Origin: Exiguobacterium marinum DSM 16307
Lineage (GTDB): Bacteria; Bacillota; Bacilli; Exiguobacteriales; Exiguobacteriaceae
NCBI RefSeq assembly: GCF_000620845.1
Contig: NZ_KK211189.1
Span: forward strand, 1,937,662 to 2,001,661
DNA: 64,000 nucleotides
Direction: 5' to 3'
A program made the translations under genes and the position numbers. Of this stretch, positions 24,191 to 33,272 are shown piece after piece. Within the stretch, counting starts at the first letter, position 1. Each line of letters begins with the position of its first letter. The notes below the pieces were generated by a model. That model ran no database searches. It saw only the letters and a program-made list of their open reading frames with translations, and was not told where the DNA came from.

Positions 24191-26809
24191 TTAGTTATCA
24201 GTGTTGTCAGAATTGCCGTCCTCACGATTCGTGTCAGGCGATTCTTCATTCGATTGACCTTCTAACGGAGCTCCTGAATCCTCTCCATCAGTCGGCTCGT
24301 CGGTTCCTTCATCAGTGCCATCATCCGTCGCTGGTTCGTCAGGATTTTGTTCGTCAGTGGTGTCTTCGTTGTTTCCGTTACCATTGCCGTTGTTATCTTC
24401 ATTCCCGTTGCCGTTGTTCTCGTCTGACGGGTTATCTTCATTGCTCTCGTCTTCAGAAGGATTTTCTTCCTCCTCTTTTGGTTCTTCTTTCGGTTCAATC
24501 GAGTAGGTCGCTTGCGCTGGTCCGGATTGCTGTTCACCCGTCAACGGGTTCGCGGCGTTCGCCACAATCGTGAACGTCGTCTCACCTTCAGGCAAGTTTG
24601 TAATATCCACACTCGTCTCACCTGTAGTACCCACGACTTTTTCAGTGCCGTCAGCAGATTTCTGCGTCACTGTGAACGTGATGTCATTATATCCGTCCGC
24701 TTTCACAGCGTCAAAATCATATGACCATGAGACTGAACCAGATTGTGAATCTATATCATAGTTGACGCTTGCGCCCGTAGGAGCATCCAACTTCTCTGGT
24801 TGAAGGTCTTTCGGTTTCGTCCCTTTTACATAGAGCTCATTGCCAAGTGATAAAACGGAGTCCGGACGCTGGAAACGGTCTGGTTGTCCCGTCGCATTCG
24901 TCACTTGTTGCATCATATACTCGAAATAGTATTGAGCGTAGTCTGGATCAAAAGAAGCGACTGTCGACTCTTTCGTTTTTCCTGTCCACACAGAAATCGA
25001 GTAATCTGTGGAGTAACCAGTAAACCATTTATCTTTCGGGTTTGTCGAGTTAGGCTCGTTCGTTGTTCCAGTTTTACCGGCTACGTCCCAAGGAAATGCA
25101 CCTGGGACATATGTTCCACCTTCAGCACTGACGACGTCACGGAGCATATCCGTCAACATGTATGCTGTATAGTCTTCCATCGCTTGCTTCGCTTTGATTG
25201 GAGAGTTGATACTTGAACCGTCATTGAATTCAATCTTTTGAATCAAATGAGGTTTCGTATACATACCGTTTGCGCCAAGTGTTGCGTAAGCAGCAGCCAT
25301 CTGTGTCGTGCTCGCTTCGGCAGTACCAAGTGCGTTGGACTCATTTAGTTGATCTCCGGAATAAGAAGGCTCAATACCAACGTTTTTCACGAACGATTCG
25401 ATTGCATCTTGTCCGTATTCATCACGTACTTCTTGGAATGCACGAACAGCTGGCGTATTCGCAGAAATTTTCAAATATTGACGCATCGTATTTGGACCAC
25501 GGAAACCAGTGTAATAGTTGTTTGGACTGTACGTACCTTCTAACTCGGCGTCAAGCAATATTTTCCCCGTCGACCATTGTCCGTTTTCAATTCCTGGACC
25601 ATAGTCGAAGAACGGTTTCGCCGTCGATCCAATTTGATATTTTTCATTTGAGTAGTCACGATACGTCGTATCACCTTGTTTCGCTTGCTGGCTATCGACG
25701 ATGGCGACAATCTCACCTGTTTTCGTATTCAGTACGGTCGCACCCATTCTCAAGTCCTCAGGGAAACCATTTGTTTGTAAATTGACGTTGTTCGATTTAA
25801 TGTCGCTATTGATTTTTGTATGCAACTCTTTATTGATTGACGTATACACTTTCAGACCTGTGCCATAAATATCTGACTGGTCAAGCCCATAATCATCTTC
25901 TAACTCTTGAAGCACACGTGAGTATATCGCACGCGTGAACGCTTCCTCTTCCGTCTCTTCACCCGGTGAGATGACGTCAGCAATCGCGACATCAAGTGCT
26001 TCGTTATACTGTTCTTCAGAAATATGACCGTCTCGTTTCATCGCAGACAAGACCTGTTCCTGCCGATAACGTGTCAACTCCTGGTCACCATTGATTGGGT
26101 CATAGGCGCTCGGACGTTGTGGAAGACCTGCGAGGATGGCAGCCTCCTGATAATTGACCTCAGAGACTGGCTTGTTGAAGTAGCGTTTCGATGCGGTTTG
26201 AACACCGTATCCACCACTACCATAGTAGTTTTTGTTCAAATACATTTCTAAAATCTGTTCTTTCGTATACTCACGTTCAAGTTTGAGCGCAAGCCACTGC
26301 TCTTGAAGCTTACGCTTCAACTTCTTGTCTGTTGAAAGAAACGACTGTTTCACCAACTGCTGCGTGATGGTAGATCCACCCTCTGCACCGAAACCGTCAG
26401 TCAAGTTGGCCACAACTGCACCACCGATTCGACGCAAGTCGATTCCGTTATGTTCATAAAAGCGACGATCTTCAATTGAGACGACCGCTTGTTGCATCAC
26501 TTGTGAAATGTCGTCGATGGAGACGTACTCCCGAATTTGACCGGCACCTTCGAGCGGTTCACCTTCAGCCGAAATCAGCTGAATTGGATACGTATCAACG
26601 AGTTTTTCTTCGTCAAGCTCTGGTGCCGTCGCAATCGCATATACGGTATATGCTCCAAATGCAATGACTGCTGCAATAAATAACATGAAACCTAATAAAA
26701 AGATGCGTTTCCACATCGGTTTCTTACCTTTAGTCTTTGGTTGTTTACCAGTTTTTTTACGTTTATTCGTCGTCGAATCTTGTCGACGTGCGACCCTACT
26801 TCGCTCCAT
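24191..26809 (-). CDS. ponA: Class A penicillin-binding protein 1
   Basis: The bifunctional peptidoglycan synthase has a basic cytoplasmic tail, one membrane helix (about residues 33-57), a GT51 glycosyltransferase domain (EDRRFYEHNGID, GGSTITQQLVKQ) and a transpeptidase domain with STAK (SxxK), SAN (SxN) and KTGT. An Fn3-like domain follows at about 650-745, then an acidic tail of about 115 residues rich in Glu, Asp, Asn and Gly. The length is 872 aa, close to B. subtilis PonA (914). It lies 20 nt after recU. GpsB, its regulator, is encoded in the next operon. Confidence 0.95.
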   Translation of the reverse strand: MERSRVARRQDSTTNKRKKTGKQPKTKGKKPMWKRIFLLGFMLFIAAVIAFGAYTVYAIATAPELDEEKLVDTYPIQLISAEGEPLEGAGQIREYVSIDDISQVMQQAVVSIEDRRFYEHNGIDLRRIGGAVVANLTDGFGAEGGSTITQQLVKQSFLSTDKKLKRKLQEQWLALKLEREYTKEQILEMYLNKNYYGSGGYGVQTASKRYFNKPVSEVNYQEAAILAGLPQRPSAYDPINGDQELTRYRQEQVLSAMKRDGHISEEQYNEALDVAIADVISPGEETEEEAFTRAIYSRVLQELEDDYGLDQSDIYGTGLKVYTSINKELHTKINSDIKSNNVNLQTNGFPEDLRMGATVLNTKTGEIVAIVDSQQAKQGDTTYRDYSNEKYQIGSTAKPFFDYGPGIENGQWSTGKILLDAELEGTYSPNNYYTGFRGPNTMRQYLKISANTPAVRAFQEVRDEYGQDAIESFVKNVGIEPSYSGDQLNESNALGTAEASTTQMAAAYATLGANGMYTKPHLIQKIEFNDGSSINSPIKAKQAMEDYTAYMLTDMLRDVVSAEGGTYVPGAFPWDVAGKTGTTNEPNSTNPKDKWFTGYSTDYSISVWTGKTKESTVASFDPDYAQYYFEYMMQQVTNATGQPDRFQRPDSVLSLGNELYVKGTKPKDLQPEKLDAPTGASVNYDIDSQSGSVSWSYDFDAVKADGYNDITFTVTQKSADGTEKVVGTTGETSVDITNLPEGETTFTIVANAANPLTGEQQSGPAQATYSIEPKEEPKEEEENPSEDESNEDNPSDENNGNGNEDNNGNGNGNNEDTTDEQNPDEPATDDGTDEGTDEPTDGEDSGAPLEGQSNEESPDTNREDGNSDNTDN

Positions 26810-26829
26810 TCATGGTTCACTCCTTCTAT

Positions 26830-27438
26830 TCAATCGAGCCATTGATCGAGCACCGTCAAATAATCAATCGACGGTAAGGCTCTCGTCGGAACTTCAATCG
26901 CGTCCTGTTCAATAAAACTGAGCGGAATCGATTTTCGTCCCGTCAGTCGTTGTTCCCACCACTGAACAAGTTGTTCCGTGGTCAATACATATTGCGTATT
27001 ATAGCGACTAAAGCGGATGATGACAAAACAAATCCCTCCGTGACGTTCACACTCGCGCATATGTTCAATCTGATGTTCATGAAAATTTCCGAGCGGAAAC
27101 GACGTCTTATTATTCGTTTCTTTCGCTTCAAAGTCAATGTACTTACCGCGATACACTCCGTTATAGTCGGTCGTGGATGCCTGCTTGAAATAGGCTTCCG
27201 TCACTTTAGCGGCACTGCGCTTCGGATAGTCGACTTTGACAATTTGTAACGGTGTCGGTTTCTTATGAATGACAGCTCGTTGATGAATCCGATAGAATTC
27301 ATTCGTTTCATTTAACAACGTCTCTAAATTCATTCCGCGATTCGCATAGGTTGGAGAATTCGATACTTCTCTCGAAATTCCTTCCCCCTTTGGTTCCTTT
27401 GTCACTTTTGCTTTCTTACCGTTTGGATAATGGAACAA
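26830..27438 (-). CDS. recU: Holliday junction resolvase RecU
   Basis: RecU cleaves Holliday junctions with RuvAB during recombination and segregation. It carries the RecU core: YANRGMNLETLLNETN, then DYNGVYRGKYIDFEAKET with catalytic D and E-x-K, and FPLGNFHEHQIEHM. The start is the TTG at 27438, giving the usual short N-terminus FHYPNGKK; GGGGTG lies 6 nt upstream, while the upstream ATG at 27456 has no ribosome site. The recU-ponA pairing is the same as in B. subtilis. Confidence 0.92.
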   Translation of the reverse strand: MFHYPNGKKAKVTKEPKGEGISREVSNSPTYANRGMNLETLLNETNEFYRIHQRAVIHKKPTPLQIVKVDYPKRSAAKVTEAYFKQASTTDYNGVYRGKYIDFEAKETNNKTSFPLGNFHEHQIEHMRECERHGGICFVIIRFSRYNTQYVLTTEQLVQWWEQRLTGRKSIPLSFIEQDAIEVPTRALPSIDYLTVLDQWLD

Positions 27439-27456
27439 TGTCGTCACCCCATACAT

Positions 27457-27739
27457 ACATATTAACAGGTCGGTCCACTCGTTCCTTCCGTCTCAGGTCT
27501 GATTGTCGACTTCTGTCGGTCGACACTTGTGTGGATTTACCGCAACACATATCGTACCAAACTCCCGTATGTTAAACTAGTATGTAAGCGATTGTGTATC
27601 CAAATTGAAAAGCTCTCGTCACGTAAGACCCGATTGTTTTTCTATGATAATAGCACCTCTTCTGTTTAGCCAAGATTGTACATCGATAAACCTAATTGAT
27701 GTCATTCTGAAAAAAAGTGTGCAATTTATGTGCAATTGA
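27457..27739. other. Intergenic region between recU and the DUF3800 gene
   Basis: Together with the promoter and leader after it, this is the only stretch over 300 nt (27457-27814) without a gene. It must hold the recU-ponA promoter, but I see no good -35/-10 pair. One inverted repeat, TGTCGAC at 27504-27510 and GTCGACA at 27519-27525, has an 8-nt loop. Short open frames here have no ribosome sites. No tRNA or riboswitch-like structure was recognised. Confidence 0.5.
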
Positions 27740-27768
27740 TTGACCGTATCACCATTTGGAAATAAAAT
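27740..27768 (+). promoter_or_regulatory. SigA promoter of the DUF3800 gene
   Basis: TTGACC, a 17-nt spacer and TAAAAT, about 47 nt upstream of the ATG. Confidence 0.72.
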
Positions 27769-27814
27769 AGGTAGCTTAAAAAACGTAGACGTTAAGCCGT
27801 TTTGGAGGGATTGG

Positions 27815-28666
27815 ATGGAAAGTGGAAAGAAGTATGTCATGTTCGTCGATGAGACAGGTACACCGAAAGGCAACACACAGTTCAATTTGACTGGTGTTCT
27901 GATGGAGTACAAATATTCAATCGATGCGGATGAGACTGGATTACCTTGTGTATTAAAGCGACGCCTTCAAGCGTTTAAGCGAGATGTTTTTAAAACCGAA
28001 CAGATCCCGCTACATCTGAAAGAAATTTTAAAGGCTGAACATCCTTATGGAAAAGAAGACGGCATCACAATCGACATGTTGCGTGATTTTTGGGATAAAC
28101 TACCTGATTTTTTACGTGGCATCGATTGTACAATCGTTAGCGTCGAGGTCGATAAGCAGAAATTACATGATTTTTACTCGACGCCAAAAGATCCATATGT
28201 AGTCGCCTTTGCTCATCTCATGAAATCATTTTATGCTTTTTTAGAAGAAACAGAAGCAGTCAGTGCTCGTGTCGTCCTCGAATCTAGAGATGATTACCAG
28301 AACTTATTGATTCAAAAAGCATTTTTCGATATTTTCAACTCGGGTACGGTCCATCTCGATGTCGAAAAAAGTCGTCAAAAGATTAAAGGATTCATCTTCT
28401 CTGAGAAGCAGAACACAATGTATCAATCCGGTCTAGAGATTGCAGACCTCGTCTGTCTCCCGTTGTCACGTGTTCGTCGAGGTGTGATTGAGGTAAAACC
28501 ACGGTTCGTCCATTATGGGGACGAGAACCGAATTTTCAAAGCGATTAAGGACAAAATTTACATTCGTAAAGAAAGTCCGGACCAAGACTTCCGCAACTGG
28601 GGCTTCAAGAAAGTACCCATCACGAAAAAGCGTCGTGAATGGAGCGACCACCCTTGGAATCATTAA
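27815..28666 (+). CDS. DUF3800 domain protein
   Basis: The 283-aa protein has the DUF3800 hallmarks: YVMFVDETGTP at residues 7-17 (D12-E13 of the YxDEsG motif) and LEIADLVCLPLSR near residue 212, where the aspartate is conserved. The family is thought to adopt an RNase H-like fold with acidic catalytic residues; its function is not settled, and members occur in mobile and defence-related contexts. GGAGG lies 6 nt before the ATG at 27815. It stands alone on the plus strand within a conserved minus-strand block, with its own promoter and terminator. Confidence 0.82.
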   Translation: MESGKKYVMFVDETGTPKGNTQFNLTGVLMEYKYSIDADETGLPCVLKRRLQAFKRDVFKTEQIPLHLKEILKAEHPYGKEDGITIDMLRDFWDKLPDFLRGIDCTIVSVEVDKQKLHDFYSTPKDPYVVAFAHLMKSFYAFLEETEAVSARVVLESRDDYQNLLIQKAFFDIFNSGTVHLDVEKSRQKIKGFIFSEKQNTMYQSGLEIADLVCLPLSRVRRGVIEVKPRFVHYGDENRIFKAIKDKIYIRKESPDQDFRNWGFKKVPITKKRREWSDHPWNH

Positions 28667-28670
28667 AGCG

Positions 28671-28706
28671 AAAATGCATCGACACAGAACGTGTCGATGC
28701 ATTTTT
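28671..28706. terminator. Bidirectional terminator between DUF3800 gene and nth
   Basis: AAATGCATCGACAC and GTGTCGATGCATTT are perfect 14-bp arms enclosing AGAAC. T5 follows on the plus strand and TTTT on the minus strand. The nth stop overlaps its edge. Confidence 0.88.
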
Positions 28707-29364
28707 ATGTGGTGACTTTCGTCGATTTCATCCGTTTCTTACCTTCCCGGCACATATGAAGCAGCGGACATGTCTCACAAGCCGGTCGCTGCGCTTTACA
28801 ATGGTAGCGTCCAAAGAAAATAAATTGATGATGAAGTTGCGACCACTCATCGCGCGGGAACTTTTTCATCAATGTCTCTTCAACTTGACGGACGTTATCT
28901 TTCCAACGACAGATACCGAGACGTTTCGAGACACGCTCTACATGTGTATCTACCGCAAATGCCGGTTCATGGAAGGCGACTGACAAGACGACGTTAGCCG
29001 TTTTGCGGCCGACACCTGGAAGTGCCTCGAGTGACGTCCGGTCTGACGGCACAATCCCGTCATGCTCGTTCACGATTTTCTCAGAGAGCGCCTTCACATT
29101 CTTCGCTTTATTCCGATACAGTCCAATGCGTTTAATCAACGTCTCAATCTCCGAAACTTCTGCCGTAGCCATCGCTTCAACAGTCGGAAACGCTTCAAAC
29201 AAACCTGGTGTCACCTTGTTGACTAGGGCATCTGTCGCTTGCGCAGATAGCGCGACAGCGACTACTAATTCGAATGGATTTTGATGCGTCAATTCGCAAT
29301 GTGCATCCGGGAACATTTGCTTCATCGTGTCCGCTATTTCTTGCAGCTGAACTCTCGTCAACAT
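28705..29364 (-). CDS. nth: Endonuclease III
   Basis: This bifunctional DNA glycosylase/AP lyase removes oxidised pyrimidines. The helix-hairpin-helix LPGVGRKTANVVL contains the catalytic lysine, VDTHVERVSKRLG contains the catalytic aspartate, and the 4Fe-4S cluster ligands fit C-x6-C-x2-C-x5-C at the C-terminus. The length is 219 aa. The start ATG at 29364 is part of a TGATG junction with dnaD, with GGAGG 8 nt upstream. Confidence 0.95.
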   Translation of the reverse strand: MLTRVQLQEIADTMKQMFPDAHCELTHQNPFELVVAVALSAQATDALVNKVTPGLFEAFPTVEAMATAEVSEIETLIKRIGLYRNKAKNVKALSEKIVNEHDGIVPSDRTSLEALPGVGRKTANVVLSVAFHEPAFAVDTHVERVSKRLGICRWKDNVRQVEETLMKKFPRDEWSQLHHQFIFFGRYHCKAQRPACETCPLLHMCREGKKRMKSTKVTT

Positions 29365-29948
29365 CACTTATTCCTCCGTTGATATTCCACGACATCCTCG
29401 AGCGATTCGACTTGATGATCCTGCCAAACACGTAAGATTTTGTCCATGTATTTGAAATTTCGCACATTCCGTAATTTCGCTTCACGGAGTGCCGCCATGA
29501 TGAGTTCTTCACTGAAACCATCCTCCGTCATCCATCCGACGATTTGTTCAATCTCAAACGGGGTGATCGTCCCGAATTCCCGTTCGAATGTATGAATGAT
29601 GTTTTCATTCAATGTCTGTTGCGGCGTAATCTTCTCTTCAGCTTGCAATGCCTCGAAAAGTGGTAGCAAACTATATCGCTCGCTATTACTTGATGCATCG
29701 ATTGCAATCAATTCTTTTTGCAACAGCCCAAGTAGCACTGACCGGGCCTCATTTTCCGACACATTCAACCGTTTCCCTAACTCGCTCGGGAGAGGCATGA
29801 CGATGCCTTCACCAGTCATTTCGAGTAGATGAACGATAAGACTGAACTCAATCGGTGACAAATCGAGTCGTCTTGCATCGGTAAACAGTTTTCGCGGAAT
29901 GACGACCGGACTTTGCTCGAATAATTGAATCAATTGATGTGCATCCAT
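29364..29948 (-). CDS. dnaD: DNA replication initiation protein DnaD
   Basis: DnaD remodels DNA and helps load the replicative helicase at oriC and during restart (PriA-DnaD-DnaB). The N-terminal winged-helix oligomerisation domain (DLSPIEFSLIVHLLEM onward) and the C-terminal DnaD domain with FEIEQIVGWM and FKYMDKILRVW are both visible. At 194 aa it is shorter than B. subtilis DnaD (232), with the loss at the C-terminal DNA-binding tail. The AGGAAG ribosome site is clear. It is coupled to nth. Confidence 0.93.
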   Translation of the reverse strand: MDAHQLIQLFEQSPVVIPRKLFTDARRLDLSPIEFSLIVHLLEMTGEGIVMPLPSELGKRLNVSENEARSVLLGLLQKELIAIDASSNSERYSLLPLFEALQAEEKITPQQTLNENIIHTFEREFGTITPFEIEQIVGWMTEDGFSEELIMAALREAKLRNVRNFKYMDKILRVWQDHQVESLEDVVEYQRRNK

Positions 29949-29974
29949 GTCGCACTTCCTTTCTAAGACACATC

Positions 29975-30005
29975 AATCGGGGAGGACATGACGTCTTCCC
30001 CGATT
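29975..30005 (-). terminator. Hairpin between asnS and dnaD
   Basis: AATCGGGGA and TCCCCGATT enclose 13 nt, 5 nt after the asnS stop. No T-tract follows, so it is more likely a processing or attenuating hairpin than a full terminator. Confidence 0.5.
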
Positions 30006-30010
30006 AATCG

Positions 30011-31318
30011 TTAAGGGTGGATTCGGTTTAATAGACGTGGGAACGGGATCGCTTCACGGATGTGTTCGATTCCACTAATCCAAGCGACCGTACGCTCGAG
30101 CCCGAGTCCGAAACCAGAATGAGGGACCGAACCGTATTGACGGAGTTCGAGGTACCAATCGTAAGCATCTGTTTCGTCAAGACCTTCTTTGATGATCTCT
30201 TCTTTTAGACGATCGTAGTCGTCCTCACGTTGAGATCCCCCGATGATTTCTCCATATCCTTCTGGTGCAATCAAATCTGCACACAGAACGAGTTCTGGGT
30301 TTTCCGGGTCCACTTTCATGTAAAACGGTTTGATTTCTTTTGGCCAGTGCGTGATGAATACCGGTTGATCGTGTGCGTTGGCAATCGCCGTCTCATGTGG
30401 TGCACCAAAATCGTCGCCGAATTCGATATCATCGAACCCTTCTGATTTTAAGAATGTTATTGCATCCTCATAACGGACACGTGGGAATGGTGCCTTCACT
30501 TGCGCCAATTTTTCAAGGTCACGTCCGAGAAGTTCAAGCTCGTTCTTACAGTTCGTAAGCGCTGATTGCGCGATGTAGGAGACGTATTGTTCTTGAATCT
30601 CGAGGCTCATGTCGTGATCGAAGAATGCCATCTCTGGCTCAATCATCCAGAACTCGATCAAGTGACGACGTGTTTTTGATTTTTCCGCACGGAACGTCGG
30701 ACCGAATGAGAATACTTTACCGAGCGCCATTGCAGCGGCTTCCATATACAATTGACCCGTCTGCGAGAGGTAGGCTGATTGACCGAAGTAGTCTGTCTCG
30801 AACAACTCTGTCGTGCCTTCCGGTGCACTGCTCGTAAGGATTGGCGGATCGATTTTGACGAATCCTTCTTTGTTGAAGAATTCATATGTCGCACGAATGA
30901 TTTCATTACGAACTTTCATAATCGCGTGTTGGCGACGTGAACGGAGCCATAAATGACGATTGTCCATCAAGAATTCCGTTCCGTGCTCTTTTGGTGTGAT
31001 TGGGTAATCCACTGACTCCGCAATCACTTCTAAATCTGACACTTCTAACTCAAATCCGAGTGGTGTACGTCCACCGTCCGATTTGACGTTACCTGTTACC
31101 CATACAGAAGTCTCTTGTGTCACGCCTTTAGCGAGGGTGAACAATTCTTCAGCAACATCAGCTTTCACGACGACTGCTTGAGCAAATCCGCTCCCATCAC
31201 GTAGTTGGAGGAACGCAATCTTCCCGCTTGATCGTTTGTTAGCAATCCAGGCCCCTACACGGACCGTTTGGCCTTCATAGTCTTTAAATTGGTTAATCGA
31301 AATTGTTGTCATGTTCAT
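30011..31318 (-). CDS. asnS: Asparaginyl-tRNA synthetase
   Basis: This class IIb synthetase has an N-terminal OB-fold anticodon-binding domain ([20 protein letters not shown]) and a catalytic domain with motif 2 [21 protein letters not shown] and motif 3 [13 protein letters not shown]. The length is 435 aa. The ATG at 31318 (MNMTT) lies 6 nt after AAAGG; other nearby ATGs are possible. It lies 14 nt downstream of aspB, as in B. subtilis, so aspartate and asparaginyl-tRNA supply are co-expressed. No T-box leader precedes it. Confidence 0.95.
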   Translation of the reverse strand: MNMTTISINQFKDYEGQTVRVGAWIANKRSSGKIAFLQLRDGSGFAQAVVVKADVAEELFTLAKGVTQETSVWVTGNVKSDGGRTPLGFELEVSDLEVIAESVDYPITPKEHGTEFLMDNRHLWLRSRRQHAIMKVRNEIIRATYEFFNKEGFVKIDPPILTSSAPEGTTELFETDYFGQSAYLSQTGQLYMEAAAMALGKVFSFGPTFRAEKSKTRRHLIEFWMIEPEMAFFDHDMSLEIQEQYVSYIAQSALTNCKNELELLGRDLEKLAQVKAPFPRVRYEDAITFLKSEGFDDIEFGDDFGAPHETAIANAHDQPVFITHWPKEIKPFYMKVDPENPELVLCADLIAPEGYGEIIGGSQREDDYDRLKEEIIKEGLDETDAYDWYLELRQYGSVPHSGFGLGLERTVAWISGIEHIREAIPFPRLLNRIHP

Positions 31319-31332
31319 TTCCATCCTTTCGC

Positions 31333-32520
31333 TTATCGAGCGCGCTTCGTAACGAAGTCTTCTACTCGATCGAGCGCTTCTAAAACGCGTTTTAATTCAG
31401 TAGCATATGATAATCGTACGTAATCGTCCTGTCCAAAACCAGAACCTGGCACGAGTGCCACGTTCGCCTCTTCGAGAACAGCCTCACACCAATCATCTAC
31501 TGTATCGTATCCGCTCTCTGTCGCGGCAACTTTTGCATTGGCATATAAGTAAAATGCGCCTTGCGGTTTCAAACATGTGATTCCAGGGATTTTGACGAGA
31601 CGATCATAGACGATTTCAAGTCGTTCTTCAAACGATTGACGCATCATTTCCACATCATCCTGTGGGCCGTTATAAGCTTCCACTGCAGCCGCTTGGGCGA
31701 GAGACGTCGGGTTCGACGTCGAATGTGAAGCCAAATTCGTCATCGCACCAATAATTTTAGCATCACCAACAGCGTAACCAATCCGCCAACCTGTCATCGC
31801 ATGAGACTTCGATACACCATTGATGATGATGGTACGTTCGCGCATATTTGGGAGTGTGGCAATCGATACGAATTCCGCATCACCGTAAATCAATTTTTCA
31901 TAAATCTCATCGCTCACAACGAGAAGGTTGTGTCGAAGAACGACATCGGCGAGTGCCTGTAGCTCTTCTTTCGTATAAATCATTCCCGTTGGATTCGAAG
32001 GACTGTTTAAGATAACGGCCTTCGTGCGAGCTGTAATCGCATTCTCGAGTTGATTTGGCGTCAATTTAAATGACGTCTCTTCATTCGTATCGACTAGGAC
32101 AGGCTCTCCGTCCGCCAATTTGATTTGTTCTGGGTAACTGACCCAATACGGTGTCGGGACAATCACTTCGTCCCCTTCATCTAGAATGGCTTGGAACAAA
32201 GCATAAAGGGCATGTTTCGCACCAGAAGCGACCATCACCTCGTTGCGTTCGAACGACAATCCACTATCGCGTTTCGTCTTTTCGATGATGGCATCTTTCA
32301 ACGCGACCGTCCCGCCAGATGGCGTGTATTTTGTATCCCCATCTCGAGCCGCTTGACAAGCAGCATCAATGATTCGTTCCGGAGTATTGAAATCCGGCTC
32401 ACCCGCCCCAAGACCAATGACGTCTTTGCCCGAAGCCTTGAGCGCCTTTGCTTTAGCTGTGATTGCTAACGTTGTCGATGGCGTAAGTTGTTTCACTCGT
32501 TTCGCTAATAGATGATCCAT
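31333..32520 (-). CDS. aspB: Aspartate aminotransferase
   Basis: A class I PLP aminotransferase (subgroup Ib) of about 395 aa that interconverts aspartate and oxaloacetate. It shows [12 protein letters not shown] near the N-terminus, [20 protein letters not shown] and the PLP lysine in [20 protein letters not shown] precedes twin ATGs; I used the second. It lies in the ypmA-ypmB-aspB-asnS-dnaD-nth order. Confidence 0.94.
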   Translation of the reverse strand: MDHLLAKRVKQLTPSTTLAITAKAKALKASGKDVIGLGAGEPDFNTPERIIDAACQAARDGDTKYTPSGGTVALKDAIIEKTKRDSGLSFERNEVMVASGAKHALYALFQAILDEGDEVIVPTPYWVSYPEQIKLADGEPVLVDTNEETSFKLTPNQLENAITARTKAVILNSPSNPTGMIYTKEELQALADVVLRHNLLVVSDEIYEKLIYGDAEFVSIATLPNMRERTIIINGVSKSHAMTGWRIGYAVGDAKIIGAMTNLASHSTSNPTSLAQAAAVEAYNGPQDDVEMMRQSFEERLEIVYDRLVKIPGITCLKPQGAFYLYANAKVAATESGYDTVDDWCEAVLEEANVALVPGSGFGQDDYVRLSYATELKRVLEALDRVEDFVTKRAR

Positions 32521-32540
32521 CATAATCCCCCTCTAATTCG

Positions 32541-33026
32541 TCACATTTGATCAGTCAGTTGAACACGTCGAATAAACTCTCCGGACTGTAGCGTATAGTA
32601 TGAGTACGTATAAGATGCATCTGCTTTTGTAACCACTTCGATGAGTGCTCGCTCGTCGAACCCATATTTACAGCTGACAAGTTGTCCGCCAGTTTCCTCG
32701 ATAGAACGTGCGCAGACGTCTTTCGCCTTCACTTCACCGAATTCACGTTGCTCAATCTCTAGTTTGTCATCAAGTGGAACAAACCAAATAGAATTCCCGT
32801 TTTCTTCTGAAAAAACAACATACGCATCCGTTCCATTGAACAGTTCTCCCTGTTCCACTTTCAGGTTAGGTGCCTCTTCAGTGAGACGATTCGTCGCTTC
32901 TTCGACAAGTTGTTCCTTTTGGTTTTCTGTATATCCAATCGTGAAGCGATACATCAAACTAAAGACAAGGACGACACCAATCAGTGCCGTCAGTAACGAG
33001 ACGATCCATTTTGTTTTTCTTGTCAT
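32541..33026 (-). CDS. ypmB: YpmB membrane protein (DUF5590)
   Basis: The 161-aa protein has one N-terminal membrane helix (about residues 8-29) and an extracytoplasmic domain of two pepSY/cystatin-like repeats. This matches YpmB, always next to ypmA and aspB in Bacillales. Function is unknown. The ATG overlaps the ypmA stop by 4 nt. Confidence 0.85.
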   Translation of the reverse strand: MTRKTKWIVSLLTALIGVVLVFSLMYRFTIGYTENQKEQLVEEATNRLTEEAPNLKVEQGELFNGTDAYVVFSEENGNSIWFVPLDDKLEIEQREFGEVKAKDVCARSIEETGGQLVSCKYGFDERALIEVVTKADASYTYSYYTLQSGEFIRRVQLTDQM

Positions 33027-33208
33027 TCTGTACGATAGATGGTGAAAACCATCTCTTCCTTCTTTGGATCATTCACTTTCTTCTCAAGTGAAAGTCCGAA
33101 CATCAAATCTTGACTTTTTAAAGTACGATTCAATAAATCGACAATCTTATAGACGTCCGCCGTCGGTTCGATGCGTACGCTTGCAAGCGTCTCGATATTC
33201 GAATTCAT
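33023..33208 (-). CDS. ypmA: YpmA small protein (DUF4264)
   Basis: The 61-aa soluble protein (SVRIEPTADVYKIVDLLNRT) matches the YpmA family by length, sequence style and position between dinG and ypmB. Function is unknown. GGAGGAGG lies before the ATG. Confidence 0.85.
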   Translation of the reverse strand: MNSNIETLASVRIEPTADVYKIVDLLNRTLKSQDLMFGLSLEKKVNDPKKEEMVFTIYRTE

Positions 33209-33272
33209 ATTGATTCCTCCTCCAAAACACTATACGTATCATTATAAAGCGATAATATCATGATGCCTAGCG

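Noticed and set aside
24109..25785. Long plus-strand open frames opposite ponA
   Set aside because: They lie in shadow of a strong coding gene, have no ribosome sites, and their composition reflects the antisense of PonA codons.
27504..27525. TGTCGAC inverted repeat as a phage attachment or LexA site
   Set aside because: It does not match the Firmicutes LexA consensus, and there is no integrase or duplicate site nearby.
27619..27912. 97-codon minus-strand frame across the DUF3800 promoter
   Set aside because: It has no ribosome site and overlaps a good promoter and the start of the DUF3800 gene on the other strand.
29975..30005. asnS hairpin as strong terminator
   Set aside because: There is no T-tract after the stem, and dnaD follows at 62 nt with only a ribosome site, so read-through is likely.
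30006..31332. T-box leader for asnS
   Set aside because: Only 14 nt separate aspB and asnS, and no T-box or specifier structure lies upstream of the ypmA-aspB unit.
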